This document shows, one piece after another, positions 1-7,818 of a stretch of 12,683 bases of DNA. This stretch comes from an uncultured Sphingomonas sp. Lineage in GTDB: Bacteria; Pseudomonadota; Alphaproteobacteria; Sphingomonadales; Sphingomonadaceae. The notes below the pieces were generated by a model. It worked only from the letters and a program-made list of their open reading frames with translations, was not told the DNA's origin and searched no databases. The stretch spans positions 1 through 12,683 of the forward strand of contig CAMLSA010000094.1 of NCBI GenBank assembly GCA_946482655.1. Reading direction: 5' to 3'. Every line of letters starts with the position of its first letter. Position 1 is the stretch's first letter. The position numbers and the translations under genes are program-made.

Positions 1-2
1 CC

Positions 3-797
3 GAGTTCGCCGATCGGCGCACCACCAAGTCAATCGACGGCAAGCCTGTCACTGGCTGGTTCACCGAAGATTTCACGCTTGCCGAGCTGAAAACTCTCCA
101 CGCGCGCGAGCGGTTGCCACGGCTTCGCCCCGCCAACACGGCCTGGCCGGACGAGCGGATCGCCACCTTCGACGAGGCGCTGGCGCTGGTCCGCGCGGCG
201 GGCCGGCGGACCGGCATCTATCCCGAAACAAAGCACCCGACCTATTTCGCGTCGATCGGCAAGCCGATGGAGCAGGCGCTCGTCGATGCCCTGGGACGGG
301 CGGGGTTCACGCGCGCGAGCGATCCGGTGTTCATTCAGTCGTTCGAGGTGTCGAACCTCAAGGCGCTGCGCCGGATGACGAGGTTGCGTCTCGTCCAGCT
401 CATCGAGGGGAATGCTCCGCCCTATGATCAGATCATGGCGGGCACGGGGTTGACGATGGCCGATATGCTCACACCCGAGGGGCTCAAGGCGATCGCCGGC
501 TATGCGGACGCGATCGGCCCGCACAAGTTGCTGATCGAACCGCGCGACGCGGCGGGCCGCGCCTTGCCGCCGACCAGCCTGGTCGCCGATGCCCATGCCG
601 CCGGACTCCTCGTCCACGCCTGGACCTTCCGGAGCGAGAATATCTTCCTGCCAGCCGGTGATCGAAGCGGGCCGGACCAGGCTGGCCATGGCAACGCCAC
701 CGCGGAATATCGTCGCTTCTTCGGCTATGGCGTCGACGGCCTGTTCAGCGATTTTCCCGCCGAAGCCGTCGCGGCCCGGGCAAGGGCCGGCGGGTAA
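3..797 (+). CDS. Glycerophosphodiester phosphodiesterase, GlpQ type (5' truncated by window edge)
   Basis: It hydrolyses glycerophosphodiesters to sn-glycerol 3-phosphate and an alcohol; GlpQ-type members are usually periplasmic. The frame is open from base 3, giving 264 visible residues; the N-terminus with signal peptide and the first catalytic His lie outside the window. Visible family marks are the IDGKPVTGWFTEDFTLAELKTL block near residues 11-31, which is diagnostic of the GlpQ subgroup, YPETKHP around residues 74-80 with the metal-binding Glu, FIQSFE, HAWTFR, and the C-terminal GVDGLFSDFP. The TTG at 114 is not a start, because homologous sequence continues upstream of it. A 66-bp gap separates it from the next gene on the same strand. 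The family is secure; substrate range cannot be read from sequence. Confidence 0.93.
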   Translation, partial: EFADRRTTKSIDGKPVTGWFTEDFTLAELKTLHARERLPRLRPANTAWPDERIATFDEALALVRAAGRRTGIYPETKHPTYFASIGKPMEQALVDALGRAGFTRASDPVFIQSFEVSNLKALRRMTRLRLVQLIEGNAPPYDQIMAGTGLTMADMLTPEGLKAIAGYADAIGPHKLLIEPRDAAGRALPPTSLVADAHAAGLLVHAWTFRSENIFLPAGDRSGPDQAGHGNATAEYRRFFGYGVDGLFSDFPAEAVAARARAGG

Positions 798-863
798 TCT
801 CGGGCCGCGGTTTCTTGCCTTGCTAAGCCGCCGCCACTTCACATTGCCGTCGCGCGATGCCAC

Positions 864-1733
864 ATGGCGCTCATGAGCGAACAAGTCGCAGGAATTGCGC
901 AGACCCAGCACCCCCTGGTGCGCCGCCTTCTCGCGGCCAATCCGGGGCCGTTCACCTATACCGGCACTCAGACATATCTGGTCGGCAGGCGTGACGTCGC
1001 GGTGATCGATCCGGGGCCCGACCTGCCGGGCCAGGTCGACGCGATCGTCCATGCGATCGGCGCCGCACCGCTCAAGGCGATCATCTGCACCCACACCCAT
1101 CGCGACCACAGCCCGGCGGCGGCCGAGCTCAAGGCCCGCACCGGCGCGCCGATTATCGGCTGCGCACCGGTGGCGGTCGACGACAGCGGGCCGCGCGCCG
1201 ACGCGCCGTTCGATCGCAGTTATGCCCCCGACGCCGTGCTGCGCGACGGTGAGCGGATCGAAGGGGACGGCTGGACGCTCGAGGCGCTGCACACACCGGG
1301 CCACACGTCCAACCATGTCTGCTATGCGCTGCCCGAGGCCCAGGCGATGTTCAGCGGCGATCATGTGATGGGCTGGTCGACCACTGTTGTGAGCCCCCCC
1401 GACGGCGACATGGCGCGCTATATGGAAAGTCTGGACCGGCTGATGATGCGTGAGCAGGACGCGATCTATTATTCGGCGCATGGCGATCCGATCGAGCGGC
1501 CCCAGCGCTTCGTGCGCGGCCTGATTGGTCACCGGAAGCAGCGCGAGGGACAGATCCTGCGATTGCTCGAAAAGCGGGTAGGCGTGATTCCCGAAATGGT
1601 GACGGTGATGTATGCGGGGGTCGACAAGGGCCTCCATGCCGCCGCCGGCCTGTCGGTGCTCGCGCATCTGATCGATCTTGAGACTCGCGGCATCGTCCGT
1701 CACAACGATGCCCGGTGGTGCCTGGCGGCCTGA
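864..1733 (+). CDS. MBL-fold metallo-hydrolase, LACTB2-like
   Basis: A 289-residue metallo-beta-lactamase-fold hydrolase. The zinc-binding motif THTHRDH (residues 76-82: H77, H79, D81, H82) is complete, with H147 in [10 protein letters not shown]166 in FSGDHVMG and H206 in YSAHGDP. The C-terminal 70 residues (QILRLLEKR to the end) resemble the small winged-helix-like domain of LACTB2-type proteins, some of which are nucleases; the substrate here is unknown. The start is uncertain: ATG at 864 or ATG at 873 (MSEQ) are both in frame and neither has a clear Shine-Dalgarno sequence. It ends 22 bp before nadA on the same strand, so the two may be cotranscribed. No missing residue or frameshift is seen. 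Confidence 0.9.
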   Translation: MALMSEQVAGIAQTQHPLVRRLLAANPGPFTYTGTQTYLVGRRDVAVIDPGPDLPGQVDAIVHAIGAAPLKAIICTHTHRDHSPAAAELKARTGAPIIGCAPVAVDDSGPRADAPFDRSYAPDAVLRDGERIEGDGWTLEALHTPGHTSNHVCYALPEAQAMFSGDHVMGWSTTVVSPPDGDMARYMESLDRLMMREQDAIYYSAHGDPIERPQRFVRGLIGHRKQREGQILRLLEKRVGVIPEMVTVMYAGVDKGLHAAAGLSVLAHLIDLETRGIVRHNDARWCLAA

Positions 1734-1742
1734 GCCGCCTCT

Positions 1743-1749
1743 GGAGAAG
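1743..1749 (+). promoter_or_regulatory. Shine-Dalgarno sequence that decides the nadA start
   Basis: GGAGAAG lies 6 bases before the ATG at 1756. It favours that start over an in-frame TTG at 1678, which would put the N-terminus inside the MBL hydrolase gene and add 26 residues without similarity to NadA. Confidence 0.75.
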
Positions 1750-1755
1750 CTAGTT

Positions 1756-2748
1756 ATGAACGCCCCCGTGGAGAGACTGAGCGGCCTGGACCTGCGCGCC
1801 GAGATCGACCGGCTGCGCAAGGAGCGCAATGCCGTGATTCTCGCGCATTATTACCAGGCACCCGAGATCCAGGACCTAGCCGACTTCGTCGGCGACAGCC
1901 TCGATCTGTCGCGCAAGGCGGCGGCGACAGATGCCGATGTGATCGCCTTTTGCGGGGTACGCTTCATGGCCGAGGTGGCGAAGATCCTGTCACCGGAGAA
2001 GACGGTGATCCTGCCCGACATGGATGCCGGCTGCAGCCTGGAGGACAGCTGCCCGCCGGAGGAGTTCGCCCGTTTCCGCGCAGCGCATCCCGACCATCTC
2101 GCGTTGACCTATATCAACTGCTCGGCGGCGGTGAAGGCGCATAGCGACATCATCGTTACCTCATCCTCCGCCGAGACGATCCTGGCGCAGCTTCCGCTCG
2201 ACCAGAAGATCATTTTCGCACCCGATCGCCATCTCGGCGGTTATTTCTCGCGCAAGACCGGGCGCGAAATGCTGCTCTGGGAAGGCAGCTGCATCGTCCA
2301 TGAGGCCTTTTCGGAGACCGAACTGCTCAAGCTCAAGGCAAGACATCCGGACGCGCCGATCGCCGCCCATCCCGAATGTCCGGTTCATATCCTCGACCAT
2401 GCCGATTATGTCGGCTCGACCCGCGGCATCCTCGATTATGTACTGAAGACCGAGGGCGACACCTTCATCGTCGCGACCGAGCCGCACATCATCCACCAGA
2501 TGGAGAAGGCGGCACCGCACAAGACCTTCATCGGCGCGCCAGGGGCGGATGGCAACTGCAACTGCAACATGTGCCCCTATATGGCGCTCAACACGATGGA
2601 AAAGCTCTACCTAGCGCTGCGCGACCTGACCCCTCGTATCGAGGTTGACGAGCCGACGCGGATCGCCGCCAAGCGCTCGCTCGACCGGATGCTCGAGATG
2701 ACCGGCGGGCTTTCGGGGCCCGACGTGGGGCGGCCGACTTTCAAGTAA
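1756..2748 (+). CDS. nadA: Quinolinate synthase NadA
   Basis: It condenses iminoaspartate with dihydroxyacetone phosphate to quinolinate in de novo NAD synthesis, using an oxygen-sensitive [4Fe-4S] cluster. The 330-residue protein carries the full family pattern: ILAHYYQ (28-33), [10 protein letters not shown] (43-52), [13 protein letters not shown] (87-99), [10 protein letters not shown] (118-127), [14 protein letters not shown] (175-183), HPECP (205-209) and [11 protein letters not shown] (266-276). The likely cluster ligands are C93, C179 and one of C268, C270 or C273. The start at 1756 is fixed by the ribosome binding site and the conserved length. nadC follows 85 bp downstream beyond a long palindrome; nadB, which makes iminoaspartate, is not in the window. 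Confidence 0.97.
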   Translation: MNAPVERLSGLDLRAEIDRLRKERNAVILAHYYQAPEIQDLADFVGDSLDLSRKAAATDADVIAFCGVRFMAEVAKILSPEKTVILPDMDAGCSLEDSCPPEEFARFRAAHPDHLALTYINCSAAVKAHSDIIVTSSSAETILAQLPLDQKIIFAPDRHLGGYFSRKTGREMLLWEGSCIVHEAFSETELLKLKARHPDAPIAAHPECPVHILDHADYVGSTRGILDYVLKTEGDTFIVATEPHIIHQMEKAAPHKTFIGAPGADGNCNCNMCPYMALNTMEKLYLALRDLTPRIEVDEPTRIAAKRSLDRMLEMTGGLSGPDVGRPTFK

Positions 2749-2832
2749 TCGTCGCTCCGGCGGAGGCCGGGACCGCAGAGGCTCCTGCGATGCGCGACTC
2801 TCTTGCGGCCCCGGCCTCCGCCGGGGCGACGA
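2749..2832. repeat. Long-stem palindromic (REP-like) intergenic element between nadA and nadC
   Basis: Arms 2749-2777 and 2804-2832 are 29 bases each and complementary apart from one G-U wobble and one A-C mismatch, around a 26-base loop. The arm core CCGGCGGAGGCCGGG and its complement resemble the dispersed palindromic repeats common between genes in sphingomonads and other alphaproteobacteria; that family link is from memory and not from a search. The element begins one base after the nadA stop and ends one base before the first possible nadC ATG. In the transcript it would fold into a very stable hairpin. There is no U tract, so a classical terminator is unlikely. It may protect the nadA mRNA 3' end or dampen nadC translation. 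Confidence 0.85.
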
Positions 2833-2833
2833 C

Positions 2834-3694
2834 ATGGGCCAAGGAATGACGAGCTTCACTCTCCCCGATTTCGACCTCGATGCCTTCGTCCGCGCCACAC
2901 TCACCGAGGATATGGGCCAGGGCGGCGACGTCACCTCCGCGGCGACGATTCCCGCCGAGGCGCTGTTCGAGGGCGTGATGGCGAGCCGCGATGCGATCTG
3001 CGTGGCAGGGCTGCCGCTGGCGGAGGCCTTCTTCCGTGCGCTCGATCCCGACGTGGAGATCGAGAGACTCGTCCGCGACGGTGCGCGCGCGGCGAGAGGC
3101 AGTGTGCTGATGCGGCTGCGCGGGAAGGCGCGGGCGCTGCTCACTGCCGAGCGGTCGGCGCTCAACACTGTCCAGCACCTTTCGGGCGTGGCTACGCTGA
3201 CGGGCGCCTATGTCGACGCGATAGCCGGCACCGGTGCGACCCTGCTCGATACTCGCAAGACCATCCCCGGACTGCGCGTGCTGGAGAAATATGCGGTACG
3301 TATGGGCGGCGGCACCAACCACCGGATGCGGCTCGACGATGCGGCGATGATCAAGGACAACCACGTCGCGATCGCCGGCGATATCGCCGAAGCGGTGCGC
3401 CGCGCCGTGGCCGCGGGTATCGAACGGATCATTGTCGAGGTCGACAGGATGGACCAAATCGAACCCGCCCTGGCCGCGGGCGCCACCCATCTTCTGCTCG
3501 ACAATATGGATCCGCCGACCCTGCGTGGCGCCGTGACCCTGGTGGGCGGGCGAGTGCCGACGGAAGCATCGGGCGGCGTGCGGCTCGATACGATCAAGGC
3601 AATCGCGCGGACCGGGGTCACCTATATCTCGGTAGGTCGGTTGACCCAGTCGGCGCCGGCGGCCGACATCGGCCTCGATTTCAGCGCGATCTGA
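2834..3694 (+). CDS. nadC: Nicotinate-nucleotide pyrophosphorylase (carboxylating), NadC
   Basis: It converts quinolinate and PRPP to nicotinate mononucleotide, CO2 and pyrophosphate, the step after NadA. The 286 residues match the usual family length. Motifs in order are EDMGQGGDVTS (25-35), RSALNTVQHLSGVAT (107-121), DTRKTIPGLR (139-148), KYAVRMGGGTNHRMRLDD (152-169) with IKDNH after it, LLLDNM and EASGGV, covering the quinolinate- and PRPP-binding residues. Two starts are possible: ATG at 2834, directly against the upstream palindrome, or ATG at 2846 (MTSFTL), which has AAGGA too close in front of it. The first 12 bases may therefore be untranslated. The stop TGA overlaps the next start ATG by one base. 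Confidence 0.96.
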   Translation: MGQGMTSFTLPDFDLDAFVRATLTEDMGQGGDVTSAATIPAEALFEGVMASRDAICVAGLPLAEAFFRALDPDVEIERLVRDGARAARGSVLMRLRGKARALLTAERSALNTVQHLSGVATLTGAYVDAIAGTGATLLDTRKTIPGLRVLEKYAVRMGGGTNHRMRLDDAAMIKDNHVAIAGDIAEAVRRAVAAGIERIIVEVDRMDQIEPALAAGATHLLLDNMDPPTLRGAVTLVGGRVPTEASGGVRLDTIKAIARTGVTYISVGRLTQSAPAADIGLDFSAI

Positions 3695-4392
3695 TGCGGA
3701 CGGGCCTGCTGCTCGCCGTCGCGGCGCTGTTGAGCGGCACGGCCTGTTCGAAGACCACTAGCTGCGAGATCCCCGCCGATGTGCCGCAACCGCGGCTCGA
3801 AGGCCCGACTATCGACGAACCGCGCCGGTTGCTGCCGATCGGCGGCTATACGCTGGCCCTGACTTGGTCGCCGCAGCGCTGCGCCAGCCGTATGACCAGC
3901 CCGATGGACCATCTGCGTTGCAGCGGCGAGGCCGGCAAGTTCGGTTTCACCCTGCATGGCTTGTGGCCGGACGGTGAGGGAAGGAAATGGCCGCAATATT
4001 GCGCGCCGACCCGCCTGGTTTCCGAGAAGGTGATCCGCGAGCATCTGTGCGCTATTCCATCACCTCAGCTGATTCAGCATGAATGGGAGAAGCACGGTAC
4101 CTGCATGGCCAAGACGCCAGCCGAATATTTCGCGAAGAGCGAAGCGCTGTTCGGTAAGCTGCGCTTTCCGGACATGGATGAGCTGAGCGGCGAGGCGATG
4201 ACGGCAACGGCTTTCCAGCAGGCCTTCGCCGTGGCGAACGAGGGGATGCGCGCCGATCAGATGCGGCTGAAGGTCAGCGGGGCTGGCTGGCTTGAGGAAG
4301 TGCATATCTGTCTCGACAAGAGGCTCGAGCGGCGGAGTTGCCCCGCGTGGCAGGGCGGAGCGAAGGCGGATCGGCCGATAAGGATCAGGTGA
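3694..4392 (+). CDS. Secreted ribonuclease T2 family protein
   Basis: An RNase of the T2 fold that cleaves RNA through a 2',3'-cyclic phosphate. Both catalytic segments are present: CAS-I FTLHGLWPD (85-93, catalytic H88) and CAS-II HEWEKHGTC (129-137, with H129, E130, K133 and H134). Further cysteines (C63, C76, C103, C119, C137 and C-terminal ones) fit disulfides in an exported protein. The N-terminus (MRTGLLLAVAALLSGTAC) is a signal peptide; C18 may be a lipobox cysteine, but the -3 residue is Gly, so type I cleavage is as likely. The ATG at 3694 overlaps the nadC TGA by one base, implying translational coupling. The open frame upstream of 3694 is a shadow of nadC. Its role beside NAD genes is unexplained. 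Confidence 0.9.
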   Translation: MRTGLLLAVAALLSGTACSKTTSCEIPADVPQPRLEGPTIDEPRRLLPIGGYTLALTWSPQRCASRMTSPMDHLRCSGEAGKFGFTLHGLWPDGEGRKWPQYCAPTRLVSEKVIREHLCAIPSPQLIQHEWEKHGTCMAKTPAEYFAKSEALFGKLRFPDMDELSGEAMTATAFQQAFAVANEGMRADQMRLKVSGAGWLEEVHICLDKRLERRSCPAWQGGAKADRPIRIR

Positions 4393-4436
4393 GGCCGAAA
4401 TCGCCCCTCGCCAAAGGCCCTGTCGGGGAAGTGAGG

Positions 4437-5114
4437 TCAGGAAGAAGGATTGTCCCGCCCCTTGAATCCCTGGGCGATCACATACCATTCCGACGAATCC
4501 TTGCGGCTTGCCGGGGGTTTGGCGTGCTTGACCGTCGTGAACAGCCGCTTGAGCTCGGCAACCAGCATGTTGTCCGCGCCGCCGGCTAGCACCTTGGCGA
4601 CGAAGGCCCCCCCGGGACGCAGCACTTCGCTGGCGAATTGGCAGCCGGCCTCGACCAGCGCCATGGTGCGCAGATGATCGGTCTGTGGATGGCCGACGGT
4701 GTTCGCCGCCATGTCCGACAGGACGATGTCGGCGGGGCCGCCCAACGCCTCGGCGAGCAGAGCGGGGGCCTCATCGGTCATGAAGTCCATCTGGAGGATC
4801 GTTGCGCCGTCGATCGGATCGGTCGGCAGCAGGTCGATCCCGACCACCGCCGCCTGGGGACAAAGTTTCCGCACCACCTGCGTCCATCCTCCCGGTGCAA
4901 TGCCGAGGTCGACCACCCGCTTCGCTCCCCGAAGGAAGTGAAACCGCTCGTCGAGTTCGATCAGCTTGTAGGCGGCGCGTGAGCGATAGCCTTCGGCTTG
5001 TGCCTTGCGGACATAGGGATCGTTGAGCTGACGCTGGATCCATTTGATCGAAGATGCGCTGCGCCCCTTGGCTGTCTTGATGCGCTGGCGCCCGCCGCCC
5101 GTACCCCGGGTCAT
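4437..5114 (-). CDS. rlmE: 23S rRNA (uridine-2'-O-)-methyltransferase RlmE (FtsJ/RrmJ)
   Basis: It methylates the 2'-O of the A-loop uridine (U2552 in E. coli) of 23S rRNA using S-adenosylmethionine. The 225-residue protein has RSRAAYKLIELDE (44-56), the SAM-binding VVDLGIAPGGWTQV (67-80), VGIDLLP (91-97), LSDMAANTVG (132-141), FVAKVLAGG (171-179) and DSSEWYVIA (206-214), giving the K50-D134-K174-E209 catalytic tetrad of the FtsJ family. The N-terminal extension (about 20 basic residues) is common in alphaproteobacterial members. Its ATG overlaps the stop of the upstream Ppx/GppA gene as ATGA, so the two are coupled. It converges on the RNase T2 gene; the 44-bp gap between them holds no convincing terminator hairpin. 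Confidence 0.96.
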   Translation of the reverse strand: MTRGTGGGRQRIKTAKGRSASSIKWIQRQLNDPYVRKAQAEGYRSRAAYKLIELDERFHFLRGAKRVVDLGIAPGGWTQVVRKLCPQAAVVGIDLLPTDPIDGATILQMDFMTDEAPALLAEALGGPADIVLSDMAANTVGHPQTDHLRTMALVEAGCQFASEVLRPGGAFVAKVLAGGADNMLVAELKRLFTTVKHAKPPASRKDSSEWYVIAQGFKGRDNPSS

Positions 5115-6172
5115 TGCGAGAGCCTGGCCCGGTCGCGCGCCATCAGCGAACGGAGGATGCCCTCGCGAATGCCGCGATCGGCGATGCCGAGCCGTTCGGC
5201 TGGCCAGATATCCAGGATTGCATCGAGAATGGCGCAGCCCGCCACCACCAGATCCGCGCGCTCATGGCCGATACAGGCGAGCTCGGCCCGCTCCGCCACC
5301 GTCATGCCCGCCAGTCGGGCGCTGATCTCACGCATCGCGGTGACGGGGACGATCAGCCCGTCGATTTGACGCCGATCATAGCTCGGCAGGTCGAGATGGA
5401 CACTGGCGAGCGTGGTGACGGTGCCGCTGGTCCCCAGCAGGCGGCCCGGGCGATGGCCCGGATCGAGCTTGGCCACGAACTGCGCGAAGCCCTCGCTGAC
5501 GCGTGCGCGCATTCGGGCATAGCTGGTCAGAAGGCTGTCTCGGTCCTCGCCCATATGGGGTTCGGTCTCCGACAGCGAGACGACGCCCCAGGGCGCGGAG
5601 AACCAGTCGATCACGCGCGGCGGGCTGTTGTCGGCGTCGATCAGGATCAGCTCGGTCGAGCCGCCGCCGATGTCGAACACCAGGGCGCTGCCTTCGCCGG
5701 GTTCGAGAAGCGCGTGGCAGCCGAGCACCGCCAACCGCGCTTCTTGCTCGGGGGTGATGATCTCGAGCGCGATGCCGGTTTCGCGATAGACCCGCTGGAC
5801 AAACTCCCGTCCGTTGGTGGCGCGACGGCAGGCCTCGGTGGCGACGGAGCGGACCAGCGACACGCGCCGGCGGCGCAGCTTGTCGGCGCAGACCGACAAG
5901 GCACTCACCGCGCGATCCATCGCGACCTCGGACAGCTTGCCGGTGGCAGCCAGTCCTTCGCCAAGACGGACGATGCGCGAGAAGGCATCGACAACGACGA
6001 AGCCGTCCTCGGACGGCCGGGCGATCAGCAGTCGGCAATTGTTGGTGCCGAGGTCAAGCGCCGCATAGCTGTGACGCGGTATGCCGTACGGGGAAGGGGG
6101 ATGCGCCCGGCGCCCCCCTTCACGTGGGGGACGCGGCGCGGCCTGATCGGGGCCATGCACCATGATATTCAT
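5111..6172 (-). CDS. Ppx/GppA phosphatase family protein (exopolyphosphatase or pppGpp hydrolase)
   Basis: The family removes terminal phosphate from polyphosphate or from pppGpp. In this 353-residue protein the ASKHA-fold motifs are intact: YAALDLGTNNCRLL (36-49, phosphate-1 loop), VATEACR (110-116, E113), PEQEARL (141-147, probable catalytic E144), FDIGGGSTEL (166-175, phosphate-2 loop), GTSGTVTTLA and ADRGIREGIL near the C-terminus. The protein is the short form that stops after the second ASKHA domain and lacks the HD domain of long Ppx proteins. About 35 residues rich in Pro and Arg precede the fold; the start could be M1 at 6172 or M4 at 6163, neither with a strong ribosome binding site. 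It is transcribed ahead of rlmE with a 4-base overlap. Polyphosphate versus pppGpp preference cannot be decided. Confidence 0.93.
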   Translation of the reverse strand: MNIMVHGPDQAAPRPPREGGRRAHPPSPYGIPRHSYAALDLGTNNCRLLIARPSEDGFVVVDAFSRIVRLGEGLAATGKLSEVAMDRAVSALSVCADKLRRRRVSLVRSVATEACRRATNGREFVQRVYRETGIALEIITPEQEARLAVLGCHALLEPGEGSALVFDIGGGSTELILIDADNSPPRVIDWFSAPWGVVSLSETEPHMGEDRDSLLTSYARMRARVSEGFAQFVAKLDPGHRPGRLLGTSGTVTTLASVHLDLPSYDRRQIDGLIVPVTAMREISARLAGMTVAERAELACIGHERADLVVAGCAILDAILDIWPAERLGIADRGIREGILRSLMARDRARLSQ

Positions 6173-6267
6173 TCTCGTCTATCGCCATGCGCCGAAAAAC
6201 CGCACGGAACTTGAGAACGAGACTAGTGCGTGGCGCAACGAACGGCAAGGGCGCCCACCCGCCACCG

Positions 6268-6296
6268 TTGACAGGCCCGGCAGCCCTCCTTATGTC
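6268..6296 (+). promoter_or_regulatory. Predicted promoter of the tRNA-Gln gene
   Basis: A perfect -35 hexamer TTGACA (6268-6273) is followed after 17 bases by TATGTC (6291-6296), a weaker -10. Initiation would fall near 6303, about 10 bases before the mature tRNA 5' end, as expected for a stable-RNA promoter. Confidence 0.65.
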
Positions 6297-6312
6297 GCCC
6301 GCTCTGGCTTGG

Positions 6313-6386
6313 TGCCCCGTCGTCTAAAGGTAAGACTACGGACTCTGACTCCGTCAATTGAGGTTCGAATCCTCACGGGGCATCCA
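6313..6386 (+). tRNA. tRNA-Gln (anticodon CUG), CCA encoded
   Basis: A full cloverleaf can be drawn. The acceptor stem is TGCCCCG (6313-6319) with CGGGGCA (6376-6382). The D arm has GTC and GAC (6322-6336). The anticodon stem ACGGA/TCCGT (6338-6342 and 6350-6354) carries loop CTCTGAC, with anticodon CTG at 6345-6347. The T arm is TGAGG/CCTCA around TTCGAAT. The discriminator is T6383, followed by genomic CCA at 6384-6386. The 3' end abuts the accessory region and could be an attachment site. No second copy of the tRNA 3' end was seen in the window. Confidence 0.97.
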
Positions 6387-6449
6387 TATGTCGTGAAAAC
6401 AAGTTCTGCAGGCGCGGGGGCCATTCCTACACGCAAAAGGACTGGTTGT

Positions 6450-7283
6450 TCAAAGCCGCATCACCGCCGTCTCGATCAGCCCTGCGAGATTGGTGACCGC
6501 TGCGTGGGCGGACTGCTGCACGGCCATGCCATAAGCAATCCGTGGAAGCGGCGCCCCCCCGAAATCCAGCGGTTCGAACCTATTTCCAATGAAGGCGGGC
6601 GTGCGGCAGGTTATCGCAAGGCCGCTCTCAACAGCCGCCCGCAGCACCGCGACGCTTGGCGTTTCGAGCGCCACCGCATAGGGCCGATTAGACGCATCGA
6701 GCATCGAGGTCGCGGCGTCTCGGAACAGGCAGGGCTTCGTCATGATCGCGATGGGCAGCACTGGCTGCAAAGTTAGATCCGGATCGCCGAGCCACGTCAT
6801 CTGGGCGGTCGCGACCGCCTTCTCGTCGTCGGGGCTCGCCATATAGAGGGTGATATCGAGCAGACCGGCCGCGAACTGGTCCTGCAGCTCCGCCGAATTA
6901 CCGATCCGTATCTCCATCCTGATGTCGGGGTTGAGCCGTTTGAACCGCTCCAGGACGCCCGATAGGATCAAATCGGCGAAGTCCTGAACCATGCCGATCT
7001 TGATCGGGCCGGCGATGCGGCCGCCGATGGACGCGATTAGCTCGTCGTTCAATGCCAGTATCGTGCGCGCGCAGGTCAGCAGGCGCTCGCCGGCGGGCGT
7101 CAGCTTCATCGACCCATGCTGGCGACTGAAGATCGGCTGCTGAATGATCTCCGCCAGCCGCTTCATCTGTAGGCTCAGTGCCGATTGGGTCAGAAACACA
7201 TGTTCGCTGGCCCTCACCATCGAACCTGTATCAACGATTGTCACGAAACTGCGAAGCAGATCCGTCGGCAGATTGATCCGCAT
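6450..7283 (-). CDS. LysR-family transcriptional regulator
   Basis: A 277-residue regulator, slightly shorter than the usual 300. Residues 5-65 form the winged helix-turn-helix: LLRSFVTIVDTGSM, then the recognition segment LTQSALSLQMKRLAE, then LTPAGERLL. Residues 90 to the end form the periplasmic-binding-protein-like effector domain, beginning GPIKIGMVQDFAD. The start at 7283 is preceded by AAGGAAG, an acceptable ribosome binding site. It ends 63 bp from the tRNA-Gln gene. LysR proteins often control a nearby cluster, so the GST and thiol dioxygenase genes to its right are the obvious candidates. Here, however, the regulator is not directly divergent from them: about 0.95 kb of repeat-rich DNA and a pseudogene lie between its start and the end of the GST gene. 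Its inducer is unknown. Confidence 0.93.
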   Translation of the reverse strand: MRINLPTDLLRSFVTIVDTGSMVRASEHVFLTQSALSLQMKRLAEIIQQPIFSRQHGSMKLTPAGERLLTCARTILALNDELIASIGGRIAGPIKIGMVQDFADLILSGVLERFKRLNPDIRMEIRIGNSAELQDQFAAGLLDITLYMASPDDEKAVATAQMTWLGDPDLTLQPVLPIAIMTKPCLFRDAATSMLDASNRPYAVALETPSVAVLRAAVESGLAITCRTPAFIGNRFEPLDFGGAPLPRIAYGMAVQQSAHAAVTNLAGLIETAVMRL

Positions 7284-7601
7284 CTTCTTCCTTTGTCCCG
7301 CGCCGTTTCCCGGCCTAACCTTGGCTTCCGCCCTCTACGAGCGCCGCCGAATCTTGCATGAGCTGGTAAATTTTAGCGCACAAAACACCTCTCTTAAAAT
7401 ACTCATTAGCCATATATATGATTTGTATTTTTTTGTATCCCGAAATCAAGAGTGTTTTGGAATACCGGGGATCCGCCGTGGGTCCCATGCTGCGCGTCGT
7501 ATTTTCACATGGCCCATGGTTTTTTTGGTACTGGCGATATATATAAGTATTTCTTGTTTATTTTGTATCGTTATATTTTTCCTGGGAAAGAAATTGATTT
7601 A

Positions 7602-7619
7602 GTCCTAATAATATAGGAC
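7602..7619. repeat. Perfect short inverted repeat
   Basis: GTCCTA (7602-7607) and TAGGAC (7614-7619) flank a 6-base ATAATA spacer. It could be an operator half-site pair or chance in AT-rich DNA. Confidence 0.5.
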
Positions 7620-7692
7620 GCATACGGAGTTTATTTTATTAGGTTATAAACGCTTTACAGTTCAGGGTCGTGATTAGTGTAAAAAATAAACA

Positions 7693-7705
7693 AGAGGATA
7701 CCTCT
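7693..7705. repeat. Perfect short hairpin
   Basis: AGAGG (7693-7697) and CCTCT (7701-7705) pair around a 3-base ATA loop. No T tract follows on either strand, so it is not a clear terminator. Confidence 0.45.
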
Positions 7706-7765
7706 CATAGAGTGATTAGGTTCTTATTCCTCTAATTGTGTCGCAAATATTGATATATTTGACTT

Positions 7766-7809
7766 ATCTCTAATGAGATTCTCGCCAACGTCGACCGACA
7801 AGAATCTCA
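7766..7809. repeat. Overlapping inverted repeats that exclude one another
   Basis: Two hairpins share a middle arm. ATCTC (7766-7770) pairs with GAGAT (7775-7779) around TAAT. TGAGATTCT (7774-7782) pairs perfectly with AGAATCTCA (7801-7809) around an 18-base spacer that has GTCGAC near its centre. Because the shared arm can join only one partner, a transcript could switch between two folds. It lies at the front of the MFS remnant, so it may be a leader element of that dead gene or chance. Confidence 0.5.
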
Positions 7810-7818
7810 GTGTACTGA

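Larger units (their letters stand above)
7284..7816. other. AT-rich gene-free stretch with small inverted repeats
   Basis: From about 7360 to 7870 the sequence turns clearly AT-rich against GC-rich neighbours on both sides. No reading frame here has recognisable protein similarity; the open frame reaching 7602 is a shadow of the LysR gene run into low-complexity DNA. The stretch must hold the LysR promoter, but no convincing -35/-10 pair could be chosen. It contains hairpin-like inverted repeats listed separately and an 8-base direct repeat GTGATTAG near 7669 and 7712. The composition suggests imported or decaying DNA. Confidence 0.6.

Noticed and set aside
30..1829. 599-codon open frame on the minus strand
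   Set aside because: It lies opposite the GDPD and MBL hydrolase genes, both with complete family motifs. Its protein is rich in Arg, His and Gly without any recognisable domain, as expected for an antisense shadow in high-GC DNA.
2803..3693. Upstream part of the plus-strand frame that continues into RNase T2, a possible fusion
   Set aside because: This part is an out-of-frame reading of nadC, very rich in Arg. The RNase has its own ATG and signal peptide at 3694.
4393..4436. Terminator between the RNase T2 and rlmE genes
   Set aside because: Only short imperfect pairings (CCTC/GAGG, CCCC/GGGG) without a T tract are visible.
5114..6214. 366-codon open frame on the plus strand
   Set aside because: It is antisense to the Ppx/GppA gene, whose phosphate-binding motifs are intact; no protein family is recognisable in the shadow.
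7144..7602. 152-codon plus-strand frame with a hydrophobic end, a possible small membrane protein
   Set aside because: The first part is antisense to the LysR gene. The hydrophobic tail comes from AT-rich low-complexity DNA, with no start or ribosome binding site of its own.
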